DNA of 25,733 bases, from NCBI GenBank assembly GCA_944376785.1, contig CALWDV010000004.1:1-25733 (forward strand), in the 5' to 3' direction. The notes beneath the pieces are model-generated. The model was not told where the DNA came from, did not search any database, and was given only the letters and a program-made list of their open reading frames with translations. Both the position numbers and the translations under genes were made by a program. Shown piece by piece: positions 1 to 8,372 of the stretch (positions within the stretch are counted from its first letter, which is position 1; the number at the start of each line of letters is the position of its first letter). The DNA is from an uncultured Clostridia bacterium. GTDB lineage: Bacteria > Bacillota > Clostridia > Christensenellales > UBA1242.

Positions 1-402
1 ACCGAAGTTTTACAGCGTAGAATTATAAAAAACCTAACTCAAAAAGGGGTTAAAATAGTAAATCCTGCAAACGTGGTTATTAATGCAAATGTTTGCGTGG
101 AAAGTGATGTAACAATTTTTCCGTTCAATAATTTATGTGGCAACACGATTATTAAGAAAAACACAGTTTTAAAAGAAGGCAACACAATAACTAATAGCGA
201 AATTGGTTCAAATTGTGTTGTGGCTAATAGCATTATTTCAAATTCCACAATTTGTTCAGATTGTTTTATATTTCCATTTAACACAATTGAAAATAACACA
301 TTTGTTGGTGCAAATTGTGTAATTAAAAGTTATAATAAAATTAATAATGCTTTTATTCAAGAAAACACAAAAATTGAAAGTTTTAATGAAATTGGAAATT
401 AG
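1..402 (+). CDS. glmU: GlmU uridylyltransferase part, C-terminal end (partial)
   Basis: The frame is open from the window's left edge to TAG at 400-402, so the gene starts outside. The first residues (EVLQRRIIKNLTQKGVKIVN) match the segment that links the nucleotidyltransferase domain of GlmU to its left-handed beta-helix. After this come hexapeptide-like coils such as SEIGSNCVVANSIIS and FIFPFNTIENNTFVGANC. GlmU makes UDP-GlcNAc for peptidoglycan. Here the frame stops before the acetyltransferase residues, which lie in the next gene. This polypeptide therefore probably supplies only the uridylyltransferase activity, if the unseen N-terminus is intact. A single-base frameshift is a poor explanation, because both frames carry their own helix coils and the second has a good SD. 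The ATG at 73 is internal to the domain and is not the start. Confidence 0.75.
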   Translation, partial: TEVLQRRIIKNLTQKGVKIVNPANVVINANVCVESDVTIFPFNNLCGNTIIKKNTVLKEGNTITNSEIGSNCVVANSIISNSTICSDCFIFPFNTIENNTFVGANCVIKSYNKINNAFIQENTKIESFNEIGN

Positions 403-418
403 TTTGAAAGGAGTGAAA

Positions 419-1006
419 ATGACAAATTTAAATTTTCACACAAAAGATAACTATTCGGTTTATATTAAAGCAAATTCCATTATTAAAAGTTACAACGTTT
501 TAAATAATTGCATAATTGATGGTGCAGAAATTAATAGTTCTAACATAACAAATTCAAAAATTGGCAAAAATGCTTCGGTTTTATATAGTTATTTGTTTGG
601 TTCTAATGTGGAAAGTGGAGCAAAAATTGGAGTGTTTAGCCATTTGCGAGAAGGTTCAAACATTGGCGAAAATGTTAGAATTGGAAACTTTGTTGAAACC
701 AAAAAAAGTGATATAAAAAATGGAAGTAAAGTTTCGCATTTAACCTATGTTGGCGATGCAGAAATTGGCGAAAATGTTAATGTTGGGTGTGGCACAGTGT
801 TTTGTAATTATAACGGCAAAATAAAACAAAAAACTGTTGTTGGAAATAATGTTTTTATTGGTTCTAATTCAAACTTGGTTGCTCCACTTGTTGTTGAAGA
901 TAACAGTTTTATTGCGGCAGGTAGCACCATAACACAAAAAGTGCCATCAAAATGTTTGGCAATTGCTCGTGCTAGGCAGGTTAATAAAGAAAATTATTTA
1001 AAATAA
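419..1006 (+). CDS. glmU: GlmU acetyltransferase part as a separate protein
   Basis: A 195-residue left-handed beta-helix protein. The start is the ATG at 419, preceded by SD AAAGGAG (407-413) five bases upstream; the ATG at 347 lies inside the preceding gene and has no SD. Motifs are those of the GlmU C-terminal acetyltransferase: IGNFVETKKS, then SHLTYVGDAEIG with the catalytic-base His at residue 107, NYNG at 130-133 (usually NYDG), IGSNSNLVAPL, AAGSTIT and the terminal IARARQVNKENYLK. In the family this domain converts GlcN-1-P to GlcNAc-1-P with acetyl-CoA. It lies 16 bases after the preceding frame, so the two are probably co-transcribed and together replace one bifunctional GlmU of about 455 residues. 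A stand-alone acetyltransferase with another sugar substrate is possible but less likely. Confidence 0.8.
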   Translation: MTNLNFHTKDNYSVYIKANSIIKSYNVLNNCIIDGAEINSSNITNSKIGKNASVLYSYLFGSNVESGAKIGVFSHLREGSNIGENVRIGNFVETKKSDIKNGSKVSHLTYVGDAEIGENVNVGCGTVFCNYNGKIKQKTVVGNNVFIGSNSNLVAPLVVEDNSFIAAGSTITQKVPSKCLAIARARQVNKENYLK

Positions 1007-1071
1007 TTTGAAATTAAACAATAATAAACTAAAAAAATTAAAAGTTTTAATAACAAAAGAACAAAAAAGTG

Positions 1072-1088
1072 TTACACTAATAGTGTAA
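1072..1088. promoter_or_regulatory. Perfect 7-bp inverted repeat upstream of pth
   Basis: TTACACT-AAT-AGTGTAA is a perfect dyad 15 bases upstream of the pth start and just before its SD (AAGGAG). Its size and symmetry suit a dimeric repressor site or a small leader hairpin. No U-run follows, so it is not a terminator. The regulator is unknown. No good sigma-A promoter was found between the glmU part and pth. Confidence 0.4.
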
Positions 1089-1103
1089 TTTTAAGGAGAA
1101 CAT

Positions 1104-1658
1104 ATGATTGCTATTGTTGGTTTAGGAAATATTGGTTCAAACTATGAAAAAACCTATCATAATATGGGGTTTATGGTGGTTGATGAACTTGCAAAAAAAT
1201 TGGGTTTTAAATTTAATAAATCAAAATTTGCTGGAACTATTGCAGAAGGAATGTTTGAACAAGAAAAAGTTATTTTGTTAAAACCTTCAACTTTTATGAA
1301 TTTAAGTGGGCAAAGTGTTTCTAAAATGGTTAGAATGTTAAAACTAGATTTAAGCAAAATTTTGGTTGTTTATGATGACATTGATTTGCCTGTTGGATCA
1401 ATTAGGCTTAGAAAAAATGGCAGTGCAGGAACACATAATGGAATGCGAAACATTATTGCAGAACTTGGTTCAAGTGAATTTGCAAGATTAAGAATTGGAA
1501 TTGGTAGAGATGAAAGATTAAATTTGGCCGATTATGTTTTAAGCAAAGTTAGTGCAGAAAATTTCGAACTTTTAAAACCTGCGTTTGAAAAAAGTGTTAA
1601 CATTATTGAACAATTCATAAAAAATAAAGGTGATGTTGAAAAAGTAAGGATTAATTAA
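1104..1658 (+). CDS. pth: Peptidyl-tRNA hydrolase
   Basis: This 184-residue protein has the usual length and motifs of bacterial Pth, which releases tRNA from stalled or drop-off peptidyl-tRNA in the cytoplasm. The N-terminus reads IVGLGNIGSNYEKTYHNMGF with the catalytic His at residue 19. Then come KPSTFMNLSG (Asn66), YDDIDLPVG (Asp91) and the KNGSAGTHNGMRNI signature with His111. An AAGGAG SD lies just upstream of the ATG. The stop codon overlaps the mfd start by one base (TAATG), so the two genes are translationally coupled. The glmU-pth-mfd order is common in Bacillota, although the prs gene often found between glmU and pth is missing. Confidence 0.96.
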   Translation: MIAIVGLGNIGSNYEKTYHNMGFMVVDELAKKLGFKFNKSKFAGTIAEGMFEQEKVILLKPSTFMNLSGQSVSKMVRMLKLDLSKILVVYDDIDLPVGSIRLRKNGSAGTHNGMRNIIAELGSSEFARLRIGIGRDERLNLADYVLSKVSAENFELLKPAFEKSVNIIEQFIKNKGDVEKVRIN

Positions 1659-4600
1659 TGTTAAAAAGTTTAATTAACTCATATGGCAATTTAAACAAAC
1701 TGTTAAATGTTATTGAAAACCACACACCTGTTAGCGTGTTTGGTGTTGGATTGCCAGAAAAAATTTTAATACTTAATGAGTTTAATGAACAAAAACTTTT
1801 TGTTTGTTTAAGTGATGATGAAGCAGTTAATGTTTATGAAACTTTAACAAATGAAGGCAAAAATGCTCATTTATTAATTAATAATTTAGAAACTGATGTT
1901 TCTAAATTTTCTTCTTTTAGTCAAATTAATTTACTCACCACTTTGCAAAACATTGTTTCAAAAGAGGTTGAATATGTTGTTGTTTCGCCAAATGCAATAA
2001 TAAACAAATTGCCAAGCAAACAAGAAATTGAAAATTTGATATTAAATTTAAAAGTTGGAACAAGTTACAACATAAAACAACTAATTAAAAATTTAGTTGT
2101 GCGTGGTTACAAAAAAACTGATGTTGTTACCGATAGTTTGCAATTTAGCATTAAAGGTGACATTTTAACATTGTTTCCAATTAATATGGAAAATCCTGTT
2201 AGAATTTTGTTTTTTGATGATGAAATTGAGTTTATTAAAACTTTTGATGTTCAAACACAGCAAATAAAAAGTAGTTTAGATGAAATATTAATTTTTAGTG
2301 TTAATTTTTTGCGTGACACACCATTACTTGTTCCAAAACAAAAATTTGAAAATCGTGAAGCAGAAGAAAAATTTAATGAAATTTTAGAAGATGTTAACAA
2401 CACTGTAAACAGTGGAATTTTGCCAGTTTGGGCAATTCCTTTCTGTGAAAATTTTAATCACTCACTTTTTGAGTTTTTTAATGATAATTTGGTTGTGTTT
2501 GATAACCCTAAGTTAATAATTAATTCGTTAATTGAGTTAAGTAAAGAAAACAAAGCAACAATAAAAGAAAAAATTGAGTTAGGGGAATTAACAAACAACC
2601 ATAAAAATTTTTACTTCGACACTATACAACTTTTTGAATTTAATAATTGCAATGCAGGACTAATTGCCTTTCAAAATTTAAACAATGCAAACAACATTTT
2701 TAAACCTAATGCTGTTTTTAACATTGCAACAACACCCCAAATTAATTATGGTTTTAATAAAACCACAATTTATGATGATTTATCTAGACAAATTGTGCTT
2801 GGAAACACAGTTTTGGTTTTTGCAGAAAATAAAGAACTAGCAACAAAAATGGCTGAAATGTTTTTGCCAAAAAATGTTGTTACAAACATTATTACGTCAC
2901 TTAGTCAAGTTCAAAAAAACACAATTAATTTGCTAACAAAATCAAGTTCGTTATCTTGTGGTTTTAACGAAGAAAAATTGGTTTTAATTGGATTAAAATC
3001 AGTAAAACAAAAACAAAAGAAAAACAAGTTATTAAGCGATTATAACAACTTTTTGCCACAAGTTGGCGACTATGTTGTTCATAACACATATGGAATTGGA
3101 AAATGTGTTGGCATAACACAATTAAATGTTAACAATGCAAAAAAAGATTATATTGAAATTGAATATAAAAACAGCGACAAATTGTTTTTACCTGTTGAAA
3201 ATATGGATTCAATTTCAAAATATGTTGGTGGTGACAAACCAAAACTAAACAAATTAGGTTCAGTAGAATTTACCAAAACTAAGCAAAAAGTAAAAGAAAG
3301 CATTAAAAAACTAACATTTGACTTAAAAAAACTTTATGCAGAGCGTTCGCAAATTAAAGGTATTCAATTTCCTGCTGACGACGATATTCAAGAAGCATTT
3401 GAAAAAAGTTGCCAATTTTCTTTAACACCAGACCAAGAAAAAGCTGTTCTAGATGTTAAAAACGATATGCAAAGTGCAAAAGTTATGGATAGGCTAATTT
3501 GTGGTGATGTTGGTTTTGGAAAAACCGAAGTGGCTTTACGTGCTGCATTTAAAGCAGTTATGGCAGGTTATCAGGTTATGTTGCTTTGTCCAACAACAAT
3601 TTTAAGTGAACAACATTACAACACGTTTATTTCACGTATGAAAACATTTGGCGTTAGGGTGGAAGTGTTAAACAGATTTAAGTCGGCAAAAGAAACGAAA
3701 AAAATTTTGAATGATTTAGTTTTGGGAGATATTGATGTTATTGTTGGCACTCATAGGTTGTTAAGTTCAGATGTTAAAACCAAAAAATTAGGGTTGTTAA
3801 TATTAGATGAAGAACAACGATTTGGCGTTGAACATAAAGAAAAAATAAAACGTTTAAAATCAAATATTGATGTGTTAACATTGTCGGCCACACCAATTCC
3901 TAGAACAATGCACACAGCACTAATTGGGGTTAAAGATATTAGTATTATTGAAACACCACCATTTGGACGTGTTCCTGTTATAACAACAGTAACAGAACAA
4001 AGCGATGGCGTTATTGCAAACGCAATAATGCGTGAACTTAACCGAGATGGACAAGTTTTAATAATTTATAACAGAGTGGAAACAATTTATGAGTTTTGTT
4101 CTTATATTAAAAATTTAATTGGAACAGAAATTAGTGTTGATGTTGCACACGGCCAAATGGACGAAAAAACATTAGAAAATGCAATTTTAAATTTGTACAA
4201 TGGAAAAACACAAATTTTAATTAGCACAACACTAATTGAAAATGGAATTGATTTGCCACGTGCAAACACATTAATTGTTACAAATGCCGATATGCTTGGG
4301 CTTAGTCAGTTATATCAATTAAAGGGAAGAATTGGCAGAAGTGATAAACAAGCATATGCTATTTTTTGCTATGATAAATCAAAAATTTTAACAGAAGAAG
4401 CATACAAGCGTTTAGGTGCCATTGTTGAATATAGTGGACTGGGCAACGGGTTTAAAATTGCAATGCGTGATTTAGAAATTAGGGGTGCCGGAAGTTTGTT
4501 TGGTGCCGAACAAAGTGGACACATTGAAAGTGTTGGTTATAGTATGTATGTAACACTGTTAAATGAAGCAATAAAGGAAATTAAAGGTGAAAAAGTTAAC

Positions 4601-5059
4601 AGTGTTAGTGATGTTAAAATTGATTGTTATTTTGATGCTAATTTACCAAATTATTATGTTGAAAACACGGCAAACAGAATGGAAATTTATAATGAAATTT
4701 CTAAAATAAAAACAGAGCATGAAGAACAAGAATTAATAAAGAAGTTAGAATTTAATTTTGGCGAAGTTCCAAATGAAGTTAAAAATTTAATTTTTGTTGC
4801 AAAAATTAAAAATTTGTGTGCTAATTTAAAAATTAAAAGAATTAGTGTTTTATTAAATTCAACAAAAATTTATTTTGCAGATTCTAATCAAAAAATTTTA
4901 GAAGGAATAAGCAAAGTTATTGCAAACATAAAACAAGAAATTGTTTTAAATTTAGAAATTTTGCCAATAATTACAATAAAAAATGATGTTAAATTGTTAA
5001 ATACTTTGAATAATTTAATTAGCGTTTTAAAATTACTTAATGAAAACATAAATAAATAA
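1658..5059 (+). CDS. mfd: Transcription-repair coupling factor Mfd
   Basis: A 1133-residue protein of normal Mfd length. Mfd releases RNA polymerase stalled at DNA lesions and recruits UvrA. In order: a degenerate UvrB-like N-terminal region; the CarD-like RNA-polymerase interaction domain at about residues 467-525 (PQVGDYVVHNTYGIGKCVGI); the SF2 translocase with Walker A GDVGFGKTE (616-624), Walker B DEEQRFGV (from 717), LSATPIPRT (from 742) and motif VI GRIGRS (890-895); and the C-terminal TRCF domain. The start is ATG 1658 with SD AAGGA at 1646-1650, inside the end of pth. No terminator is seen after it; the next gene has its own promoter. Confidence 0.97.
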   Translation: MLKSLINSYGNLNKLLNVIENHTPVSVFGVGLPEKILILNEFNEQKLFVCLSDDEAVNVYETLTNEGKNAHLLINNLETDVSKFSSFSQINLLTTLQNIVSKEVEYVVVSPNAIINKLPSKQEIENLILNLKVGTSYNIKQLIKNLVVRGYKKTDVVTDSLQFSIKGDILTLFPINMENPVRILFFDDEIEFIKTFDVQTQQIKSSLDEILIFSVNFLRDTPLLVPKQKFENREAEEKFNEILEDVNNTVNSGILPVWAIPFCENFNHSLFEFFNDNLVVFDNPKLIINSLIELSKENKATIKEKIELGELTNNHKNFYFDTIQLFEFNNCNAGLIAFQNLNNANNIFKPNAVFNIATTPQINYGFNKTTIYDDLSRQIVLGNTVLVFAENKELATKMAEMFLPKNVVTNIITSLSQVQKNTINLLTKSSSLSCGFNEEKLVLIGLKSVKQKQKKNKLLSDYNNFLPQVGDYVVHNTYGIGKCVGITQLNVNNAKKDYIEIEYKNSDKLFLPVENMDSISKYVGGDKPKLNKLGSVEFTKTKQKVKESIKKLTFDLKKLYAERSQIKGIQFPADDDIQEAFEKSCQFSLTPDQEKAVLDVKNDMQSAKVMDRLICGDVGFGKTEVALRAAFKAVMAGYQVMLLCPTTILSEQHYNTFISRMKTFGVRVEVLNRFKSAKETKKILNDLVLGDIDVIVGTHRLLSSDVKTKKLGLLILDEEQRFGVEHKEKIKRLKSNIDVLTLSATPIPRTMHTALIGVKDISIIETPPFGRVPVITTVTEQSDGVIANAIMRELNRDGQVLIIYNRVETIYEFCSYIKNLIGTEISVDVAHGQMDEKTLENAILNLYNGKTQILISTTLIENGIDLPRANTLIVTNADMLGLSQLYQLKGRIGRSDKQAYAIFCYDKSKILTEEAYKRLGAIVEYSGLGNGFKIAMRDLEIRGAGSLFGAEQSGHIESVGYSMYVTLLNEAIKEIKGEKVNSVSDVKIDCYFDANLPNYYVENTANRMEIYNEISKIKTEHEEQELIKKLEFNFGEVPNEVKNLIFVAKIKNLCANLKIKRISVLLNSTKIYFADSNQKILEGISKVIANIKQEIVLNLEILPIITIKNDVKLLNTLNNLISVLKLLNENINK

Positions 5060-5068
5060 ATTAAATAT

Positions 5069-5097
5069 TTGCAATTAAAACATAAATTTGTTACAAT
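5069..5097 (+). promoter_or_regulatory. Sigma-A promoter of the PrsA-like gene
   Basis: TTGCAA (5069-5074), a 17-base spacer and TACAAT (5092-5097) form a good housekeeping promoter. It starts ten bases after the mfd stop and about 55 bases before the next ATG. Confidence 0.65.
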
Positions 5098-5151
5098 ACT
5101 AAGAATTTATTTAGTTATTAATTATTTATTATTATATAAAATGGAGCAAAA

Positions 5152-6810
5152 ATGAAAAAAATTATTACTTATGTATTATCGCTTATGTTTTGTGTAACTC
5201 TGTTTGCTGGTTGTAGTTTGTTTGATTTAAATGCAAAAAAATATTATAGCCAAACAGTTGCACAAGTTGTTTATGATGATGACCATGTTAAAACCTTTAC
5301 AATGCAAAATTTGTTAGAAGCTTATAATAACTATGGCTATCAATTAATGGAAAATGATTCAAGTTTAACAGCTGATGCTGCATTAAAACAAACAGCAGAA
5401 ATGATGGTTCAAAGATATTTATTAGTTGAAGACATTAAAAAAGAAATTGGTGAACTAACACAAGGCGAAAAAAATGTTTTAATGCGTGAAACATATGACC
5501 ATATTAATTCAACATTAGCATCATTTGAAGATGAAATTAGAGTTGAATGGGATATAAAAGTTGACGAAGAAGAAACTGCTGAATCAGAAGAAGAATCTTT
5601 AAGAGCAGAATATCAAGAATATGAGCCAACAGTTGTTAAAGAATATTACGAAGAAGTTGTTGGTGGAGTAAAAAAATATAAATATAAACTTGTTAGAGTG
5701 GAAGAAGAAAAAGAACCAGTTGACGAAAGTGACCCTGGGGAATTTGTTCAAAACATAACAGATGAAGATGTTAGTGCCGAAGCATGGAAACGTTATATTA
5801 AACAACTTCAAAAAAATAATGAAGGATTAGGAAGAAAATTAAGCGACACTGAGGCTTTTGAACAAGAAATTCAAAGAATTTATGGTATTTTGGAAGAAAA
5901 TGAGTATATAACAAAATATCAAGAAGAATTAACTAAAAATTTAGAAATTGACACAAATAGTGTTGTTGAAAGTTATAAAGAAAAATATAAACGAGATTAC
6001 GAACTATATTCAAATAATGAAAGCGCATATCACACTGCAATGGCAAATGATGCTTCAACAGTTTATTACCACCCAAACAGTGGGCAAGAATATGTTTATG
6101 TAACACACATTTTGTTTAAGTTTTCAGATGAACAAAGTGCCGAAATTGAAAATTTGAAAAAATTATATGAATCAAATTCTATTGAAAAAAGTGTTTACGA
6201 AGCAAGATTAAAAGAAATTCAAAACATTGATAACTTAGTTGTTAAATATGAAGAAAATGGAGAAATTAAAACAACAACTGCTTCACTAGCATATCAAGAC
6301 ATTTTAAACAATGTTTCAAAATATGATAAAGATGTTAATTTTGAATTAAGAGCAAAAGAGTTTAATAAATTCATTTATAAATATAATGATGATGAAGGAA
6401 TTATGAACAAAGATTTTGCTTATGTTGTAAATCTTGACACTAATGTTGAAGACAAAATGGTTAAAGAATTTGCAGATGAAGCAAGACGTCTTCAAAAAGA
6501 AGAAGGTGTTGGTGCAATGAGCGAACCAATTTTAACCGATTATGGTTACCATGTTCTTCTTAACTTAGGTCCTGTTACCAATGTTGTTGAATATGAAAAC
6601 ATTGATAACTTAACTTGGGAAGCATTATATAATGTTAAAACACAACCATCATCAAATAAAACTTTGTTCCATGTTGAGTATGATGCATTAAATTCAGATT
6701 CAAGCAAAGTAACTGCAATTTTAGATAGTAAAATTGCCGATTTACAAGCGCAAGTTGAAGCAATTAAATATTGGGAAAAAAGATATTTAACTTTGCTTGA
6801 AGAAAAATAA
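5152..6810 (+). CDS. PrsA/SurA-like peptidyl-prolyl isomerase lipoprotein
   Basis: A 552-residue secreted lipoprotein. The N-terminus has two Lys, a hydrophobic stretch and a lipobox ending LFAGC (Cys21), so it should be lipidated and held on the outer face of the membrane. An alpha-helical SurA/PrsA-type chaperone segment follows (LLEAYNNYGYQL, AAEMMVQRYLLVED-like). A parvulin domain lies at about residues 315-470: VYVTHILFKF at its start and EPILTDYGYHVLL at its end. The core is stretched by an insertion, about 155 residues against the usual 95. A strongly Glu-rich region covers about residues 120-200. The family folds exported proteins after translocation, which suits a genome that exports a lipoprotein of more than 4000 residues. 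The SD is GGAG at 5143-5146. Its position after mfd also matches many Clostridia. Confidence 0.85.
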   Translation: MKKIITYVLSLMFCVTLFAGCSLFDLNAKKYYSQTVAQVVYDDDHVKTFTMQNLLEAYNNYGYQLMENDSSLTADAALKQTAEMMVQRYLLVEDIKKEIGELTQGEKNVLMRETYDHINSTLASFEDEIRVEWDIKVDEEETAESEEESLRAEYQEYEPTVVKEYYEEVVGGVKKYKYKLVRVEEEKEPVDESDPGEFVQNITDEDVSAEAWKRYIKQLQKNNEGLGRKLSDTEAFEQEIQRIYGILEENEYITKYQEELTKNLEIDTNSVVESYKEKYKRDYELYSNNESAYHTAMANDASTVYYHPNSGQEYVYVTHILFKFSDEQSAEIENLKKLYESNSIEKSVYEARLKEIQNIDNLVVKYEENGEIKTTTASLAYQDILNNVSKYDKDVNFELRAKEFNKFIYKYNDDEGIMNKDFAYVVNLDTNVEDKMVKEFADEARRLQKEEGVGAMSEPILTDYGYHVLLNLGPVTNVVEYENIDNLTWEALYNVKTQPSSNKTLFHVEYDALNSDSSKVTAILDSKIADLQAQVEAIKYWEKRYLTLLEEK

Positions 6811-6822
6811 TAATTAAAACAC

Positions 6823-6851
6823 AAAAAAACAAGCAAATTGCTTGTTTTTTT
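6823..6851 (+). terminator. Rho-independent terminator after the PrsA-like gene
   Basis: A 12-bp stem (A7-CAAGC paired with GCTTG-T7) around the loop AAATT, with T at 6845-6851. It lies 12 bases past the stop codon. Confidence 0.85.
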
Positions 6852-6881
6852 GTTTCAAAACACTCAATCAATTTTAAATGT

Positions 6882-6910
6882 TTGACTATTAATTTTGTAA
6901 ATGATATATT
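6882..6910 (+). promoter_or_regulatory. Sigma-A promoter of the flippase-like gene
   Basis: TTGACT (6882-6887), a 17-base spacer and TATATT (6905-6910). A TG at 6902-6903 makes it an extended -10. It lies about 48 bases before the ATG at 6958. Confidence 0.75.
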
Positions 6911-6957
6911 AAATTAGTATTTATGATTAAATTAAATTTTTAATTGGAAATGAATTT

Positions 6958-8349
6958 ATGCCTTTAAAAAATAAAGATGAAAAACTTAATGAAGGTATTG
7001 TAAGCACAAAAAAACGTGTTTATTTTTTCCTTGATAGAAATAAACAAATTCACGTTTCCAATTTAGAAACATCGAAACATTTAAAAAGCAGTAAACCAAT
7101 TAAGTATTCAACTGTTTTTATGGTTAACAAAGAAAATTTAAAGGTTACTGATGAAGATATTGAACTTCCAAAAGGTAATATTACCATTGCAACTTTAAAA
7201 GAAGCAAAAGAAAAAGTTAAAGAGCAAAAAAGTAATAAGGCAAAATGGTTTAACATTTCATTTTTTGTAATAAACATAATAATTTTAGTTGCCATTTTGT
7301 TGTACCAAAGCAACACACTAGGTGTGGTTTCCTTGGAAACATTAAAAGAAAATGCAAGGTTTAGTATTATAATTTATGCTTTTCTTTTATTTGGTGTAAT
7401 AATGCTTTTTGAAACACTTAGAACATTTATTTTGTTATATAAATCAACAAAGCAAATTAGACCAATATTAGCATACAAAGCATCTGCAATTTGCAGATAT
7501 TACGACTGTATAACACCATTTGCAACAGGTGGTCAGCCATTTGAAATATTTTATTTAAACAGCCGTGGTGTTCATGGTGGAATTGCAACATCAATTCCAT
7601 TAACAAAAGCAATTTTTAATAATCTTGCTTTCACAATAATTTCTGTTTTTGTTTTAATTTTTGCAAATGATATATTTGGCACAGAACAAAAAATTATTGT
7701 AACTTGGGGAATAATAAGCTTAGCAATTTCATGTTTGCTTCTTGTTATTTTAGTTCTGTTTGCAGTTAGTAAAAAAATTATGCCAAAAATTTTAATGTTC
7801 TTTTTAAAGTTGGGGCATAAAATGCATTTAATTAAAGATTATCATGTGTCATTTAACAAATGTATGAGAACCATTTTAGAATATCAAAAAAGTTCTAAAT
7901 ATTACATCACAAATTTTTGGGTAACAATTTCTTCCATTTTGTGTTCCGGAATTATTGTGTTAATTAAAGCATTTATTCCATTTATGCTTTATTGGGCATT
8001 TAACGAAACTATTTCAAGTGCAATTATGATTGACATTTTTAGCAAATTTATTTTGGTTGAATTGGCAACAAAATATATTCCAATTCCAGGTGGAAGTGGA
8101 GTTGCAGAAATTTCGTTTTCGGCATTATTTGCAAGTTTGTTTAATGATGGAACATTGTTCTGGGCAATGTTGTTTTGGAGAATATTAAACTATTTCATTT
8201 ATTTATTGCAAGGCATAATTGTTATCATATATGATTTTGCTTATGGAAACAAAAGAAACAGATTAAATAAAATAAAAATTGCCAAAAAAGAAAAAGAAAT
8301 TTTAGAAAAAACAAAAAATGCAAAATTAAATTTAAAATCAAAAAAATAA
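6958..8349 (+). CDS. Lysylphosphatidylglycerol synthase TM-domain (YbhN/MprF-like) membrane protein
   Basis: A 463-residue protein with a soluble, Lys-rich N-terminal region of about 95 residues followed by some seven hydrophobic segments. Two family signatures are clear: ITPFATGGQPFEIFYL (residues 185-200) and IPIPGGSGVAEISFSALF (from about 374). These are the hallmarks of the LPG_synthase_TM/UPF0104 family (MprF flippase half, YbhN, AglD). Members move or help synthesise lipid-linked molecules in the cytoplasmic membrane. The soluble MprF aminoacyltransferase half is absent, so lysyl transfer cannot be assigned to this protein alone; the substrate is unknown. The SD is weak (GGA at 6946-6948). 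The TAA stop lies within the 5' arm of the downstream terminator. The N-terminal soluble region is not recognised. Confidence 0.85.
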   Translation: MPLKNKDEKLNEGIVSTKKRVYFFLDRNKQIHVSNLETSKHLKSSKPIKYSTVFMVNKENLKVTDEDIELPKGNITIATLKEAKEKVKEQKSNKAKWFNISFFVINIIILVAILLYQSNTLGVVSLETLKENARFSIIIYAFLLFGVIMLFETLRTFILLYKSTKQIRPILAYKASAICRYYDCITPFATGGQPFEIFYLNSRGVHGGIATSIPLTKAIFNNLAFTIISVFVLIFANDIFGTEQKIIVTWGIISLAISCLLLVILVLFAVSKKIMPKILMFFLKLGHKMHLIKDYHVSFNKCMRTILEYQKSSKYYITNFWVTISSILCSGIIVLIKAFIPFMLYWAFNETISSAIMIDIFSKFILVELATKYIPIPGGSGVAEISFSALFASLFNDGTLFWAMLFWRILNYFIYLLQGIIVIIYDFAYGNKRNRLNKIKIAKKEKEILEKTKNAKLNLKSKK

Positions 8350-8372
8350 TACCAGTTGGTATTATTTTTTTT
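8341..8372. terminator. Bidirectional terminator between convergent genes
   Basis: TAATACC-AGTT-GGTATTA is flanked by A6 on the left and T8 on the right, giving a 13-bp symmetric stem with a U-run in both directions. It ends the plus-strand gene to the left, whose stop codon is inside the stem, and the minus-strand gene to the right, whose stop is at 8371-8373. Confidence 0.85.

Noticed and set aside
347..418. Upstream in-frame ATG at 347 as start of the GlmU acetyltransferase gene
   Set aside because: It lies within the preceding coding frame and has no SD; ATG 419 has AAAGGAG at ideal distance and begins the helix-type sequence.
5599..5811. Minus-strand Phe-rich frame opposite the PrsA-like gene
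   Set aside because: It is the complement of the Glu/Lys-rich segment, where GAA codons read as TTC; it has no independent support.
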